64,000 nt of DNA from Rhynchonema sp. JSB1_4 (taxonomy: Eukaryota > Nematoda > Chromadorea > Monhysterida > Xyalidae). The position numbers and the translations under genes are program-made. Location of the stretch: positions 1-64,000 of the forward strand of contig JASAMV010002877.1 in assembly GCA_030248065.1 (NCBI GenBank), given 5' to 3'. Positions 1 to 12,900 of this stretch are shown here, one piece after another. The notes beneath the pieces are model-generated. The model was not told the origin of the DNA. It made no database searches and saw only the letters and a program-made list of their open reading frames with translations. Each line of letters starts with the position of its first letter. Within the stretch, counting starts at the first letter, position 1.

Positions 1-90
1 CATGTATAATTTTTGAAATAGCTTGATTTGACCACAACATCAGCCAATAATAAGCCGTGCCCTGTCGTGCACTCTGTTCCCACATTTCAG

Positions 91-629
91 AAACCAAACG
101 AACAATATGTCATCTACACGCAACAGACGGGCGGGGTGAAAGTGTTTGAAAAAATTGTTAACTCGAGTGCACGGAGTACCACAATCAATCTGCTGGCACT
201 AGACTTGAACAAAAGTGATCCACCAAAACGTGAGTTTGTGGTGACCTCGTAAATAAACCCACGATTCCGTGTTTGGGAACATGTTTGTCCTGAAATACTG
301 CACCAGGGGACGCGCCTATGGCATTCTCCAGCTGCAACTTGTGCCAGGCCGATCTGAGTTCAGGGCTATAGTTCTGGGGCCCCCGGATGTAGCTAATGTG
401 CGCAATTACTGGATATACATAGCAACCTGATTTTTCAGTATCCGACCAAAAATTCTACGCGTGTATCATTGACAAGGATCACGTGCCTTCCATCTATCAA
501 CCAATGCCGAATATTGGGTGTATCCGACTGAAGGGCAAAGTGATTGGCAGCCATTTTGAATCCAATGCCGATTACTACGCGGGCGTGTTGTGGAAACGCG
601 ATCGGGACTTTGATTACTACGAGCACTGA
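91..629 (+). CDS. Unrecognised gene, last two coding exons (5' part outside or unseen)
   Basis: Two exons join cleanly. Exon 91-229 follows a pyrimidine-rich acceptor (cacatttcag) and ends at a gtgagt donor; exon 439-629 follows tttttcag and ends in TGA. The one base left over from the first exon plus two from the second form a Leu codon, and the joined frame is open for about 109 codons. The product tail is polar, with two cysteines, a Gly-Gly-Val-Lys-Val-Phe-Glu stretch in the first exon and an acidic/aromatic C-terminus ending DFDYYEH. I do not recognise the family and propose no function. No AATAAA is seen soon after the stop. The small exons and good splice sites make a real gene more likely than chance, but the start and upstream exons are not visible. 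Confidence 0.55.
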
Positions 630-1004
630 CACACTTTTAGGGCCATTAACTAAACATCGAACATTGGTGATCAGTCTGTGCGGTCCTGTATAATTGCAAA
701 CGTAATATTTACAGAAAGTTTCGAAGCCAGATACAGTACCAAGTTTTCTATCGCAGTGTGGCTTCGCAAATTTGAAGGCTACACGTACTTACGTCGAAAC
801 TTCAGAATGTTGCGCACTGAACCTAATGATTTGGCTTACACAAATGTTGTCAACGCGCAAACCCCATTTGCTTCGAGCAAGGCCAAGGCGACCCCGTCTG
901 CGCTGTCGTTAACGCAGTGGTTCGCACTATTCAAGCGTGTAGCAACAACACTACTGTTGTATCCATTTCTTCGCGCTGTATGGTTTGTACATGCATCCCA
1001 CAAG
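630..1004. other. Spacer without recognisable gene
   Basis: Between the stop of the first gene and the nested repeat. Both strands have open frames of about 100-155 codons, but none has a recognisable domain or convincing splice sites, and I see no promoter or polyadenylation signal. Confidence 0.4.
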
Positions 1005-1300
1005 CAGTGCTCGAACGGGATCCCGATCCGGAGAATCTCGATCCAGATTAATTCACCCGATCCGGTATTCTTACCAGGGATCGGAAGGTATCGGGTATCA
1101 AAAAATTCCGCGCGACGTTTGCCAATAACTGCAAACTTGCTATAAAAACGGCGTTTTTGTGGCATCTTGGCCCCCTTGGTGTCGGTCTATTTTCGAGGTG
1201 GCCGGGCAATTGAGCAAGGCACATTTGAGCAAGACCACTTTGAGCAAGTGAAAAAGAGCAGGGCCAAAAGAGCAGAGCACTTGTTTGTTCCAATGGCTTA

Positions 1301-1881
1301 GGGCGCGTGTAGTCATACTGAAAAATGGAAATGAAAAATATTTTCTATGTCCAAGTTTTCAATTTCCGTTATGACTACACGCACATTGGAAAATGGAAAT
1401 GAAAATGAAACAAAAAATTTTCTGCAGCAGTCATGTTTTGACATATGATTTTGACATTTGACATATATTTTCTGTTCCACTCAAATTTCGGCCGCTGATC
1501 GGTCAGATTTTACACAGAAAATGTTTTGTTTCATTTCCATTTTCCAAAATGGCGTGTAGTCATATTGGAAAATGGAAATGAAAAATATTTTCTATGTCCA
1601 AGTTTTCAATTTCCGTTATGACTACACGCACATTGGAAAATGGAAATGAAAATGAAACAAAAAATTTTCTGCAGCAGTCATGTTTTGACATATGATTTTG
1701 ACATTTGACATATATTTTCTGTTCCACTCAAATTTCGGCCGCTGATCGGTCAGATTTTACACAGAAAATGTTTTGTTTCATTTCCATTTTCCAAAATGGC
1801 GTGTAGTCATATTGGAAAATGGAAAACTTGGACATAGAAAATATTTTTTATTTCCATTTTCCAGTATGACTACACTCGCCC
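1301..1881. mobile_element. TA-flanked palindromic MITE with 247-bp internal tandem duplication
   Basis: The element starts GGGCGCGTGTAGTCATACTG directly after TA and ends with the near-perfect inverted complement (CGCCC) directly before TA. The inverted arms run about 58 bp, to a TATGTCCAAG motif. The middle is duplicated in tandem with an exact 247-bp step (repeat starts at 1305, 1552 and 1799), so the two copies are recent. TA flanks and long TIRs fit a Tc1/mariner-type non-autonomous element; no protein is encoded. Confidence 0.7.
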
Positions 1882-1883
1882 TA

Positions 1884-2040
1884 GGGCGAAAGAAGGTTAA
1901 ATCAGGAACTCGGAAATAATTTGCATGTAAAAATGCAAAACATTTCTGAGTTCTGCAAATATTTCCGGAAAACGGAAGAATTTACATGCAAAAGTAACGC
2001 GTTTTCCGGAAATATTTCCGGATTCAGCCTAAGCTCGCCC
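1884..2040. mobile_element. Small CCGGAAATATTTCCGG palindromic element
   Basis: Begins GGGCGA after TA and ends CGCCC before TTA. It carries internal palindromes of the type TTTCCGGAAATATTTCCGG and a central tttgcatgtaaa motif. A related copy sits at about 33316-33490 inside a transferrin intron. It shares the GGGCG end with the element just before it. Confidence 0.55.
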
Positions 2041-2398
2041 TTAGGCTTCAGCTGATTTTGGTACCAGGCTTACGGCTTACACTTAAGATTAGTTTTGTGT
2101 TTGGGCTTAGGCCTATTCGTTTTTAGGTCCTGCTCTTTTGGACTCTGCTCTTCTTCACTTGCTCAAAGTGGTCTTGCTCAAATGTGCTTTGCTCAATTGC
2201 CCGTCCGCCATTTCCGAATACGGGTATCAGACGGCTGTGAAACGGCTGCGGGGCCCAAAAATGAAAAAAACATCACGTTAGGTGACCAATATTCTGTAAA
2301 ACTTTCACCGCGATCCCAGGTTCGGAAAATTTCGATCCCGTTTCGAAATGCCGATCCCGATTAATGATCAGGATCCCGACAATCCCGTTCGAGCATTG

Positions 2399-3975
2399 CC
2401 CATCACGGCCGCCCACCCAACTGCGTTTGCATTGCACACGAACCACAGGCGGCTGCGTTAACAACATGTTTTTGATACAGATATTTTTGATGTTGAGAAT
2501 CAAAACCAGTGCAAACCAAACAATCACGGAAGGACGCTGGACCCTCAGAAGACGAGCAAAAAGCACGAAAAGCAAACAAAACAAGGTTGCATGCGCGGAT
2601 GAAAGGTAAATTACTTCAGAGATGCCAGTCACCTAACAACGACAAGAAAGCAAAGAGCAAGCACGAACATGCAGACCAGTTCAGCTCTTCATTTTTTAGC
2701 CGAGGCACACACACGAAATATCAGATTCACAACGTTTTCACCGATGGTACCACAAAAGGCTGCTCAATAGAATGGACAGAGCGTTTACACGTTAATATCC
2801 AAATCTTACACGTAATAGTATCCAAATACTTGCTCAAAGACTGATTTACGTTCAAGTTTGCCCACATTTTTGTTTGTACAGTAGAAGTCTATCGGTAGAA
2901 TCTCATGCGGAACGAAACAAGCTCACAGGAAAGTAGCGAACCATCAAAGAAATTATGTCACCAGGGAGAAAAAAAAAGAAAACCAAAAAAACCCCATGAA
3001 CAAACGGTTAGGAATCCTTAGCCGCACACAACAGCAATAGAAAATCACACCCCAAGGAGCCACTGAAAAAAGAAAAAGCAATAACAAAAATACGCCAAAT
3101 CCGTTGAACAGCAATGGAAAACCAGAAAAATCACAAAATTAATCAGATCAATAATGTAACAGAAACAAGAACCAGATATCCATTTTTGTACCCTCGCAAA
3201 AAGTTGGCAGCACAAGCACAATCTAAGTTCACATAACAGCTCATAAAATGCATGATTATTCCGAAAGATCACAGCGCGTTAGGCGCACTGAAATAAAATA
3301 GGCAAATTTGCATTACGTCCCCTATTCCTATTATAAACCCGCACATCCAGTATCTGTAGCTAAATACACAGTGCACACAGTACTGCAATACAATCATACA
3401 GAACATTTCAGTATTTTAGAACATTTGGCACAAACACAAATCAAAATGCGGGAAAAACAACTAACTAGAAGCAAAATTCTGGTGCCTATTTCGGTCTTGA
3501 ACTCTAAACTCTAAGAACTCTAATCGGATGGTCAGTATTTTTGATCTGACAAAAGAGCTAACAAATAAAAACAGTGCAGTGCTAAAACAAGCAGCAACCG
3601 TTTGACTGCAAATCTAAAGTGGATCCCTTCACTCGTTTTAGCTCGTAGCTCTTTTGTTCCAAAAAAAGTCAAAACCGACTGCTGCCTTTGGTGCGCTCTA
3701 GTACTATGGGCTGATTAGGTTTACGCCTATTTCGGAACCCAACAATAGGGAAATCAAGGCAAATTGATTTGCGGGCGATATCAAACTTGGAGATGGACCA
3801 AATTACTGGCATCAGTAAATTTTTAAAAAATCATGCAAAAGCGTGATAAGGACAAGATCGGACCGGATAGGTCACCAAGTTCGGTATCGCTTGCGATGTT
3901 GCACACCAAAAGCACCAGTATACCACACACAACAACAACAATCATAGTCCCATCTTTATGGATACGTTCCAAAAT
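2399..3975. other. Spacer, likely including 3' UTR of the minus-strand E3 ligase gene
   Basis: AT-rich, with A-runs near 2969-2992. No exon with recognisable protein similarity on either strand. The minus-strand ligase gene ends at 3976, so the adjacent part is probably its 3' UTR. Confidence 0.4.
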
Positions 3976-6900
3976 CTACAAGAACAGCTTGATTTTCTGA
4001 TTGATCTGTTTTCGGCATTGATGACATTCGGTCAATCGTTCGCAGCACGCGCTGCACGCCGTATGACCGCAGTTGAATGCCGTGTCCACAGCCGTGTCCA
4101 TGCAGATGCTGCATTCGACGTACGACGATGCATCGGGGATGGTCGTCGTCGTTGTCGTAGTGGTGGATGGACTATAATGGAGGGAATGAAAAGCGAAACC
4201 GTAATAATGGATGATATTATCACACGTCCACGTGCTGAATGTTTTGTGATCCAAATACATTTTCGCTCACAACGCAACATGAAGCTTGATACCGGCATTC
4301 GCTCCAAGATTTAAAATTATACACGATCAGAAAACAAACATGATCCGTTGGGAAAACAAAAACACACGTTCACTGCCTAAGCTAGTTCGACCAGACTCCA
4401 GAAGCGCATCTACTCCAATTACTAGCTCAACAAGTCGAAATCCAAATTCGAAAGTTCACCCCGAATCTACCAACCCTACGGTTTGTTTCTTCTGTGCGTT
4501 TTGTGGTTGTTGTTTAACGGACGGTTGGTGCATTGGCGGTCCGCTTGTGCTTGGCGGCGGAACACGGGCACCGACGCCGACACAAGCCTGCAATTTTAGT
4601 GGTTGTTTCTTCCAAATCGTAAAGTCACGTGACCATCTGGTAATTCGCACCGCACCGACGATGTCCTGGTGCCACCACTGGTGTAGCTGGGGGGGGGGGG
4701 GGAAGCGGGTCCCCCCTAGGCACAGCAGATAGGTAGGTTGACGCTCCACCCTCGTACAGTAGGTAGGTTGCCGCCCCAGATTTTGCGTGGTACAGTACGT
4801 TGCCGCCCCGCCCGAGTAGTTACACCACTGCCTCGTGCACCACCCGCCGCCACTAGTGATGCGACGAAACGGGAATAACCCATGGGGGGTGTAACACTCA
4901 TGCAATATTTGGCTGGAAAGAGTTGATTGCCAAATCGTTTGAATATTCCGCGGGACAGGAAAAATGGGTTGTGTCGTAACAGCGTTTCAGCAGTTTGTGT
5001 GACACCGACCAGAGCGTAAACATCGTCTTCCGGCGAACAGTTTTTTTACGCCGGTCGACATGGTGCTCCAAATCCAAAACATATGATCAATAAAAAGCTA
5101 AGCAAAAATCCTATTTCTCTAACTTTCTAATGAAATCAAACAATCAAACTACAAAAATCCCACACGCCTTTGCATCGCAAACCACCTGCAACAACGACGT
5201 CGCGTGTGGTGGTGGTGGTCGCCCACCAGCCCCGGGTCCAGTGATCATCATGTGCTGCTGCTGTGTAGGCACAGGCACATTGGCGTTGTGGTCAATGATG
5301 CCCATTGGATGGACAGGTCGACCGGTGGACAGGATTGGGGGCATATTGCGACCGACATGATCGTGCATGGATGGTGCATGCTGATGTGGTTGGTGTTGTT
5401 GTTGTTGTTGGTGCAGACGGGCGGACATGGCTGCAATTCGGACAAAAATTGCACAAAAAGGATGACGGTGCAATTTGCGAGGTATGAACTGGTGGCATAC
5501 GCACACTTGCTTGACCAAGTTAGTTTTTGCCAGCATCCCATTTCTACAAATGCAAATTCGACCACCGTTCTCAGGGCGCTCATCAACAAACTAGCAACGC
5601 GAAGTAAATCACCGAGGAATTTCCACGGAACATCATAGCCGGTCTAAACCACAGGCTTGCATCGTGGTAATCAGCCGAACATTCATTTAGTCCCACCCAC
5701 ATGACTTCAAAATTCTATTCGAGAATAACTGACGTCATCAATCTGACAATGTATGACACATACCCAGTCATCGATCAATCACCAATCCAAATAATGCCCC
5801 GGACAAAAAGATGAGCACAAAGACAGTCAAAATTAATGTCAAGCTCACGACCCGCCCAGCCCACACCGACCCGGCATCCGAGCGCGCAGGGGTGCCTCAA
5901 ATTGTGGCAATGGCGGCAGGAAAGGCACGGTGATCGATGGTGGCGGCACGTGTTGCATCAGCGGTGCACTGGTCGAAGGCAGGTTGGCCGCCAGTTGACG
6001 TTTCAGGTGATCGGCCAGCTGGGGAAAGCTCAGGTTCACGTCCAGTCAAAAATTGTTGGCATTGCCGTTCACAAAAAAAACTGATCAATGCGCGGCCAGC
6101 CTATACTGCATAATGAATGTATTGGTGAGCATACTGAATCTAACACCAACTGCCAGTCGCAAAGGCACTGTGCCAGCCGAAGCCAGCAGACCCTAATGAA
6201 TGAACTATGGGTGCGCCCAATCGAACAGCTCGAATACACGTTATGCACATGCATGGATGGATGACTGATGGAAACATGCGTGCAAACTGCGCAAAAATTT
6301 TGTGTGCTTGCAGCATAGGGTATATTACACCTCAGTTTAGTACTTTACTGCTCCGCAAAAAAAACTTACTGGGTCTCCTCTTCGTTCTCCAACTAAATTA
6401 CCGAACCCCTCGTTTTTTCGTCGCTCAAAGTTACTGGTGCTATATTACTTTGGGCTGCAACTAAGTAGAACAGACTTACAACGGAATCAAACCAGACATC
6501 CTTCATATCGGGATGCGCCAACAATTCGGCACAATGCGTGGCGTCATTCATCTTGGCTATGTCCATCAGTGACTGACCTGTGGGAACACAAAATGTTGTA
6601 TTCGATGACGACGACAGTTATAAAGGCAAACTACACCAACACGAGCCCGATTTCGAAGGTGGCGTGTGTTCAAAACGAATAGAATGAGAAAATCATCATG
6701 CTCCACTTTGTATTCTTCAACGTGTAACATTTCACAAATCAGCAGCCACCTGTGAATGTTTCACTATTTTGCCAGCTGCGAAATCGGGCTCGTGTTCGCG
6801 TGGTTTGCCTATACATATTTAGGTGCATCGGTGTCTTGTGGAGGTGCTTTGCGCAGCGAGATAATGGGTCAATATATAACCGCATGAATATTTTACTTTG

Positions 6901-9900
6901 GCCAAACTCACACGCGACCAAAGCACGGGTCTTGAACGTGGCGCCGAGAAAATACGTTCCGAGTCACAAAAACAAACACCAGAACTTGATGCCAGGTCCC
7001 GACCAAACTTAGAAGCAAACCATTTGCCCCAAACAAACAACAACTTGCGAAACTGAAATTCCACTTGGACACAAGTTCTACACGTCGGTTGAAACGTGAC
7101 TGCCAGGTCTTTAGCAGTACACAACCAAAAATCTAATTGATGCCAAGTGAAACCGAGAGAAAAGATCACCAAGTTTGACACGGGTGCGGTCCATGTTGAA
7201 ATCAAACCCAAACCATCCACCGGCAAAAGTGTAGAGCGCCTTCGTGATACGTCGTGCGTTGGCCTCCGATTGTGCGGCGTGCCATTTCAACGTGCGCATC
7301 ATCGCTTTCAGCGTGTTGACTTGGTCGTATTGCGCCGCAAAGTGCACCGCCGTCATGCCTGAATATCAAGGGAACGAGGAAAAAAGAGCCTAAACAGGCT
7401 TATGGAATTTTGCAACATCCCCAAATTGATGTAACCGTGTGTATGTACTTGGGATCGGCGTCGGTCATGTAGACCGATACCGACACCGATGCTTTTTTGG
7501 AAAGTACCGACACCGACAGTTCAAATTTCCCCGACACCGACTTCGATCGTTTTTTCGTCGAAAATTTGCAATTTTAGCGCAAAATTTGTACTTTTAGCGC
7601 ATTATTGAGATTTAGAGCATTACTAGAGGAAATAGCATAATTTTACACAAGGAAATTGCTCATTTCGGAAATTTCCTTGCGCGCTTTTCTTAGACAACTC
7701 AAATTAACAATAGTTTTCATAGCAGCGGTTTGGTGCCCGGAGTGCTACAATTCTTGGGGAGATTGGACAATGAGCCTAAAGTATGGCGCTCAAATTGTTA
7801 AAATCGCTTTCGCACGCGCACTAGTTGCTCCGAAAAGCTCGAAAGCTGCTTGGCTGTGAATTTGTTGTCATTTGCAACCGAAGATTTTTTAATTTCAGCC
7901 CTTTCAATCGCCAGCAGGCCATTTCCTGGCACGCATCGACCAAAATTTCGCATTCCGTATGTTGATCTCTATGATATATTTCGTTGTACTGAATAACGAA
8001 TACGAATATACGAACAACAATTGCAGATCTCCAGTTGAATACAGTGGTGTCGTTAGGGGGGTCAAACCCCTGGTACAGGGTATGGGAAATCGGCCGGGGG
8101 TATGGGAACTTTTTCACTTTTGGAACAAGCACCCCTAAGCAGTAGTAACTTTTTGACCCCGAGAATTACCAAAATTGACCATTATTCGCCTAAAAATGTA
8201 AAAATCGCTGCTGCCGCAAGAAAACTCTGTTTTAGGTGCTTTCACACCACTTTTTGAAGATTTTCGGGGTCATTTTTTCAGAAACCCCCCTAGGGTATGG
8301 GAAATTTTTGAATTTTCGGAGAAACCCCTCTGGTATAGGAAATTTTTGATTTTTGGGGGTATGTATGGGAAATATCCCGAAAATTTGGCTGGGTATGGAG
8401 AAATTTCGATTTCTCAACGACACCACTGGTTGAGTTCAAAGTGCGGCCTCCGCACCGACGATATTTGGAACTCCGAGTAAGTACATGCTCGTTAAACGAC
8501 ATTGAAAGGAGCGAAGTTCCTGCGTCGTTCTCAACAGTTGATTTGCTGTGACGTTATTCAACAGGCTACAGACATGAACGGTGTACCAACATGAGAACGC
8601 CAAAGACAAACCATGCCAACATGAGAACGCCGACCGTTGTTTTGAGCGACTTCAACTGAAGTGTTCGCAGTAGCAACTCTCATTTCAATTATCGTTCCAC
8701 GGTCATGAAGTCCCTTGGAACCCAACGCCGATGGGCGACATAAAGGGTCACATAAAGTGCGGCCACCGCACCGACGATATTTGGAACTCCAAGTGACTAC
8801 ATGACCATTAAACGACATTGAAAGGAGCGAAGTTCCTGCGTCGTTCTCAACAGTTGATTTGCTGTGACGTTATTTAACAGGCTACAGACATGAAGGGTGT
8901 ACCAACCTGAGAACGCCAAAGACAAAATTGAAGGTGCTTAGTTCCTGCTCCCGCTGTTTCTTTACGGCCCTAACTAGCGCATCATCAAGGACATGCCAAC
9001 ATGAGAACGCCAACCGTTGTTTTGAGCGACCTCAACCGAAGTGAGAGTTCACAGTAGCAACTCTCATTTCAATTATCGTTCCACGGTCATGAAGTCCCTT
9101 GGAACCCAACGCCGATGGGCGACATAAAGGGTCACATAAAGTGCGGCCACAGCACCGACGATATGTGGAACTCCAAATGACTACATGACCGTTAAACGAC
9201 ATTGAGAGGAGCGAAGTTCAAGCGTCATTCTCAACAGTTGATTTGCTGTGACGTTATTTAACAGGCTACAGACACGAACGGTGTACCAACATGAGAACGC
9301 CAAAGACAAACCATGCCAACATGAGAACGCCGACCGTTGTTTTGAGCGACCTCAACTGAAGTGAGTGTTCACAGTAGCAACTCTCATTTCAATTATCGTT
9401 CCACGGTCATGAAGTCCCTTGGAACCCAACGCCGATGGGCGACATAAAGGGTCACATAAAGTGCGGCCACCGCACCGACGATATTCGGAACTCCAAGTAA
9501 GGACATGATCGTTAAACGCATTGAAAGGACCGAAGTTCCTGCGTCGTTCTCAACAGTTGATTTGCTGTGAAGTTATTTAACAGGCTACAGACATGAAGGG
9601 TGTACCAACATGAGAACGCCAAAGACAAAATTGAACATGCTTAGTTCCTGCTGCCGCTGTAGTGTTCACAGTAGCGACTCTCATTTCAATTATCGTTCCA
9701 CGGTCATGAAGTCCCTTGGAACCCAACGCCGATGGGCGACATAAAGGGTCACATAAAGTGCGGCCACCTCACCGACGATATTTGGAACTCCAAGTGACTA
9801 CATGACCATTAAACGACATTGAAAGGAGCGAAGTTCATGCGTCATTCTCAACAGTTGATTTGCTGTGAAGTTATTTAACAGGCTACAGACATGAAGGGTG

Positions 9901-12900
9901 TACCAACATGAGAACGCCAAAGACAAAATTGAACATGCTTAGTTCCTGCTGCCGCTGTTTCTTTACGGCCCTAACGAGCGCATCATGAAGGACATGCCAA
10001 CATGAGAACGCCAACCGTTGTTTTGAGCGACCTCAACTGAAGTGAGTGTTCACAGTAGCAACTCTCATTTCAATTATCGTTCCACGGTCATGAAGTCCCT
10101 TGGAACCCAACGCCGATGGGCGACATAAAGGGTCACATAAAGTGCGGCCACCTCACCGACGATATTTGGAACTCCAAGTGACTACATGACCATTAAACGA
10201 CATTGAAAGGAGCGAAGTTCATGCGTCATTCTCAACAGTTGATTTGCTGTGAAGTTATTTAACAGGCTACAGACATGAAGGGTGTACCAACATGAGAACG
10301 CCAAAGACAAAATTGAAGATGCTTAGTTCCTGCTGCCGCTGTTTCTTTACGGCCCTAACGAGCGCATCATGAAGGACATGCCAACATGAGAACGCCAACC
10401 GTTGTTTTGAGCGACCTCAACTGAAGTGAGTGTTCACAGTAGCAACTCTCATTTCAATTATCGTTCCACGGTCATGAAGTCCCTTGGAACCCAACGCCGA
10501 TGGGCGACATAAAGGGTCACATAAAGTGCGGCCACCTCACCGACGATATTTGGAACTCCAAGTGACTACATGACCATTAAACGACATTGAAAGGAGCGAA
10601 GTTCATGCGTCATTCTCAACAGTTGATTTGCTGTGAAGTTATTTAACAGGCTACAGACATGAAGGGTGTACCAACATGAGAACGCCAAAGACAAAATTGA
10701 ACATGCTTAGTTCCTGCTGCCGCTGTTTCTTTACGGCCCTAACGAGCGCATCATGAAGGACATGCCAACATGAGAACGCCAACCGTTGTTTTGAGCGACC
10801 TCAACTGAAGTGAGTGTTCACAGTAGCAACTCTCATTTCAATTATCGTTCCACGGTCATGAAGTCCCTTGGAACCCAACGCCGATGGGCGACATAAAGGG
10901 TCACATAAAGTGCGGCCACCTCACCGACGATATTTGGAACTCCAAGTGACTACATGACCATTAAACGACATTGAAAGGAGCGAAGTTCATGCGTCATTCT
11001 CAACAGTTGATTTGCTGTGAAGTTATTTAACAGGCTACAGACATGAAGGGTGTACCAACATGAGAACGCCAAAGACAAAATTGAACATGCTTAGTTCCTG
11101 CTGCCGCTGTTTCTTTACGGCCCTAACGAGCGCATCATGAAGGACATGCCAACATGAGAACGCCAACCGTTGTTTTGAGCGACCTCAACTGAAGTGAGTG
11201 TTCACAGTAGCAACTCTCATTTCAATTATCGTTCCACGGTCATGAAGTCCCTTGGAACCCAACGCCGATGGGCGACATAAAGGGTCACATAAAGTGCGGC
11301 CACCTCACCGACGATATTTGGAACTCCAAGTGACTACATGACCATTAAACGACATTGAAAGGAGCGAAGTTCATGCGTCATTCTCAACAGTTGATTTGCT
11401 GTGAAGTTATTTAACAGGCTACAGACATGAAGGGTGTACCAACATGAGAACGCCAAAGACAAAATTGAACATGCTTAGTTCCTGCTGCCGCTGTTTCTTT
11501 ACGGCCCTAACGAGCGCATCATGAAGGACATGCCAACATGAGAACGCCAACCGTTGTTTTGAGCGACCTCAACTGAAGTGAGTGTTCACAGTAGCAACTC
11601 TCATTTCAATTATCGTTCCACGGTCATGAAGTCCCTTGGAACCCAACGCCGATGGGCGACATAAAGGGTCACATAAAGTGCGGCCACCTCACCGACGATA
11701 TTTGGAACTCCAAGTGACTACATGACCATTAAACGACATTGAAAGGAGCGAAGGTCCGGCGTCATTCTCAACAGTTGATTTGCTGTGAAGTTATTCAACT
11801 GGCTTCAGATATGAAGGTTGTACCAACATGAGATCGCCAAATGCAAAATTGAAGATGCTTAGCTCGTGCTCCCGCTGTTTTTTACGGCCCTAACTTGGGC
11901 ATTATGCAGGACATGCCAACATGAGAACGCCGAACGTTGTTTTGAGCGACCTCAACTGAATTGAGTGTTCACAGTAGCAACTCTCATTTCAATTATCGTT
12001 CCACGGTCATGAAGTCCTTTGGAACCCAACGCCGATGGGCGACATAAAGGGTCACATAAAGTGCGGCAACCGCACCGACGATATTGTGACTCCGAGTGAC
12101 CACATGGTCGTTAAACGACATTGAAAGGAGCGAAGTTCCTGCGTCGTTCTCAACAGTTGATTTGCTGTGCCGTTATTCAACTGGCTTCAGATATGAAGGG
12201 TGTACCAACATGAAGACGCCAAAGACAAAATTGAAGATGCTTAGCCCGTGCTCCCGCTGTTTTTTTACGGCCCTAACTAGCGCATCATGAAGGACATGCC
12301 AACATGAGAACGCCGATCATTGTTTTGAGCGACCTCAACTGAATTGAGTGTTCACAGTAGCAACTCTCATTTCAATTATCGTTTCACGGTCATGAAGTCC
12401 CTTGGAACCCAACGCCGATGAGCGACATAAAGGGTCACATGAAGTGCGGCCGCAGCACCAACGATATTTGGAAGTTCAAGTGACTACATGATCGTTAAGC
12501 GACATTGAAAGGAGCGAAGTTCCTGCGTCGTTCTCAACAGTTGATTTGCTGTGCCGTTATTCAACTGGCTTCAGACATGAAGGCTGTACCTACATGAAGA
12601 CGCCAAAGACAAAATTGAAGATGCTTAGCCCGTGCTCCCGCTGTTTTTTACGGCCCTAACTAGCGCATCATGAAGGACATGCCAACATGAGAACGCCGAT
12701 CATTGTTTTGAGCGACCTCAACTGAATTGAGTGTTCACAGTAGCAACTCTCATTTCAATTATCGTTTCACGGTCATGAAGTCCCTTGGAACCCAACGCCG
12801 ATGAGCGACATAAAGGGTCACATGAAGTGCGGCCGCAGCACCAACGATATTTGGAAGTTCAAGTGACTACATGATCGTTAAGCGACATTGAAAGGAGCGA

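Larger units (their letters stand above)
1005..2398. mobile_element. Composite TIR element (hAT-like ends) with elements nested inside
   Basis: The left end reads CAGTGCTCGAACGGGAT and the reverse complement of the right end reads CAATGCTCGAACGGGAT, so the ends are inverted repeats with one mismatch. Flanking octamers cccacaag and cccatcac match at only 5 of 8 positions, so the target duplication is weak. Inside lies a second inverted pair (1204 and 2202) beginning GGGCAATTGAGC, with a TTGAGCAA motif three times in each arm, and inside that the TA-flanked elements listed next. No transposase is present, so the element is non-autonomous. hAT membership is inferred only from the CA(G/A)TG ends. 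Confidence 0.6.
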
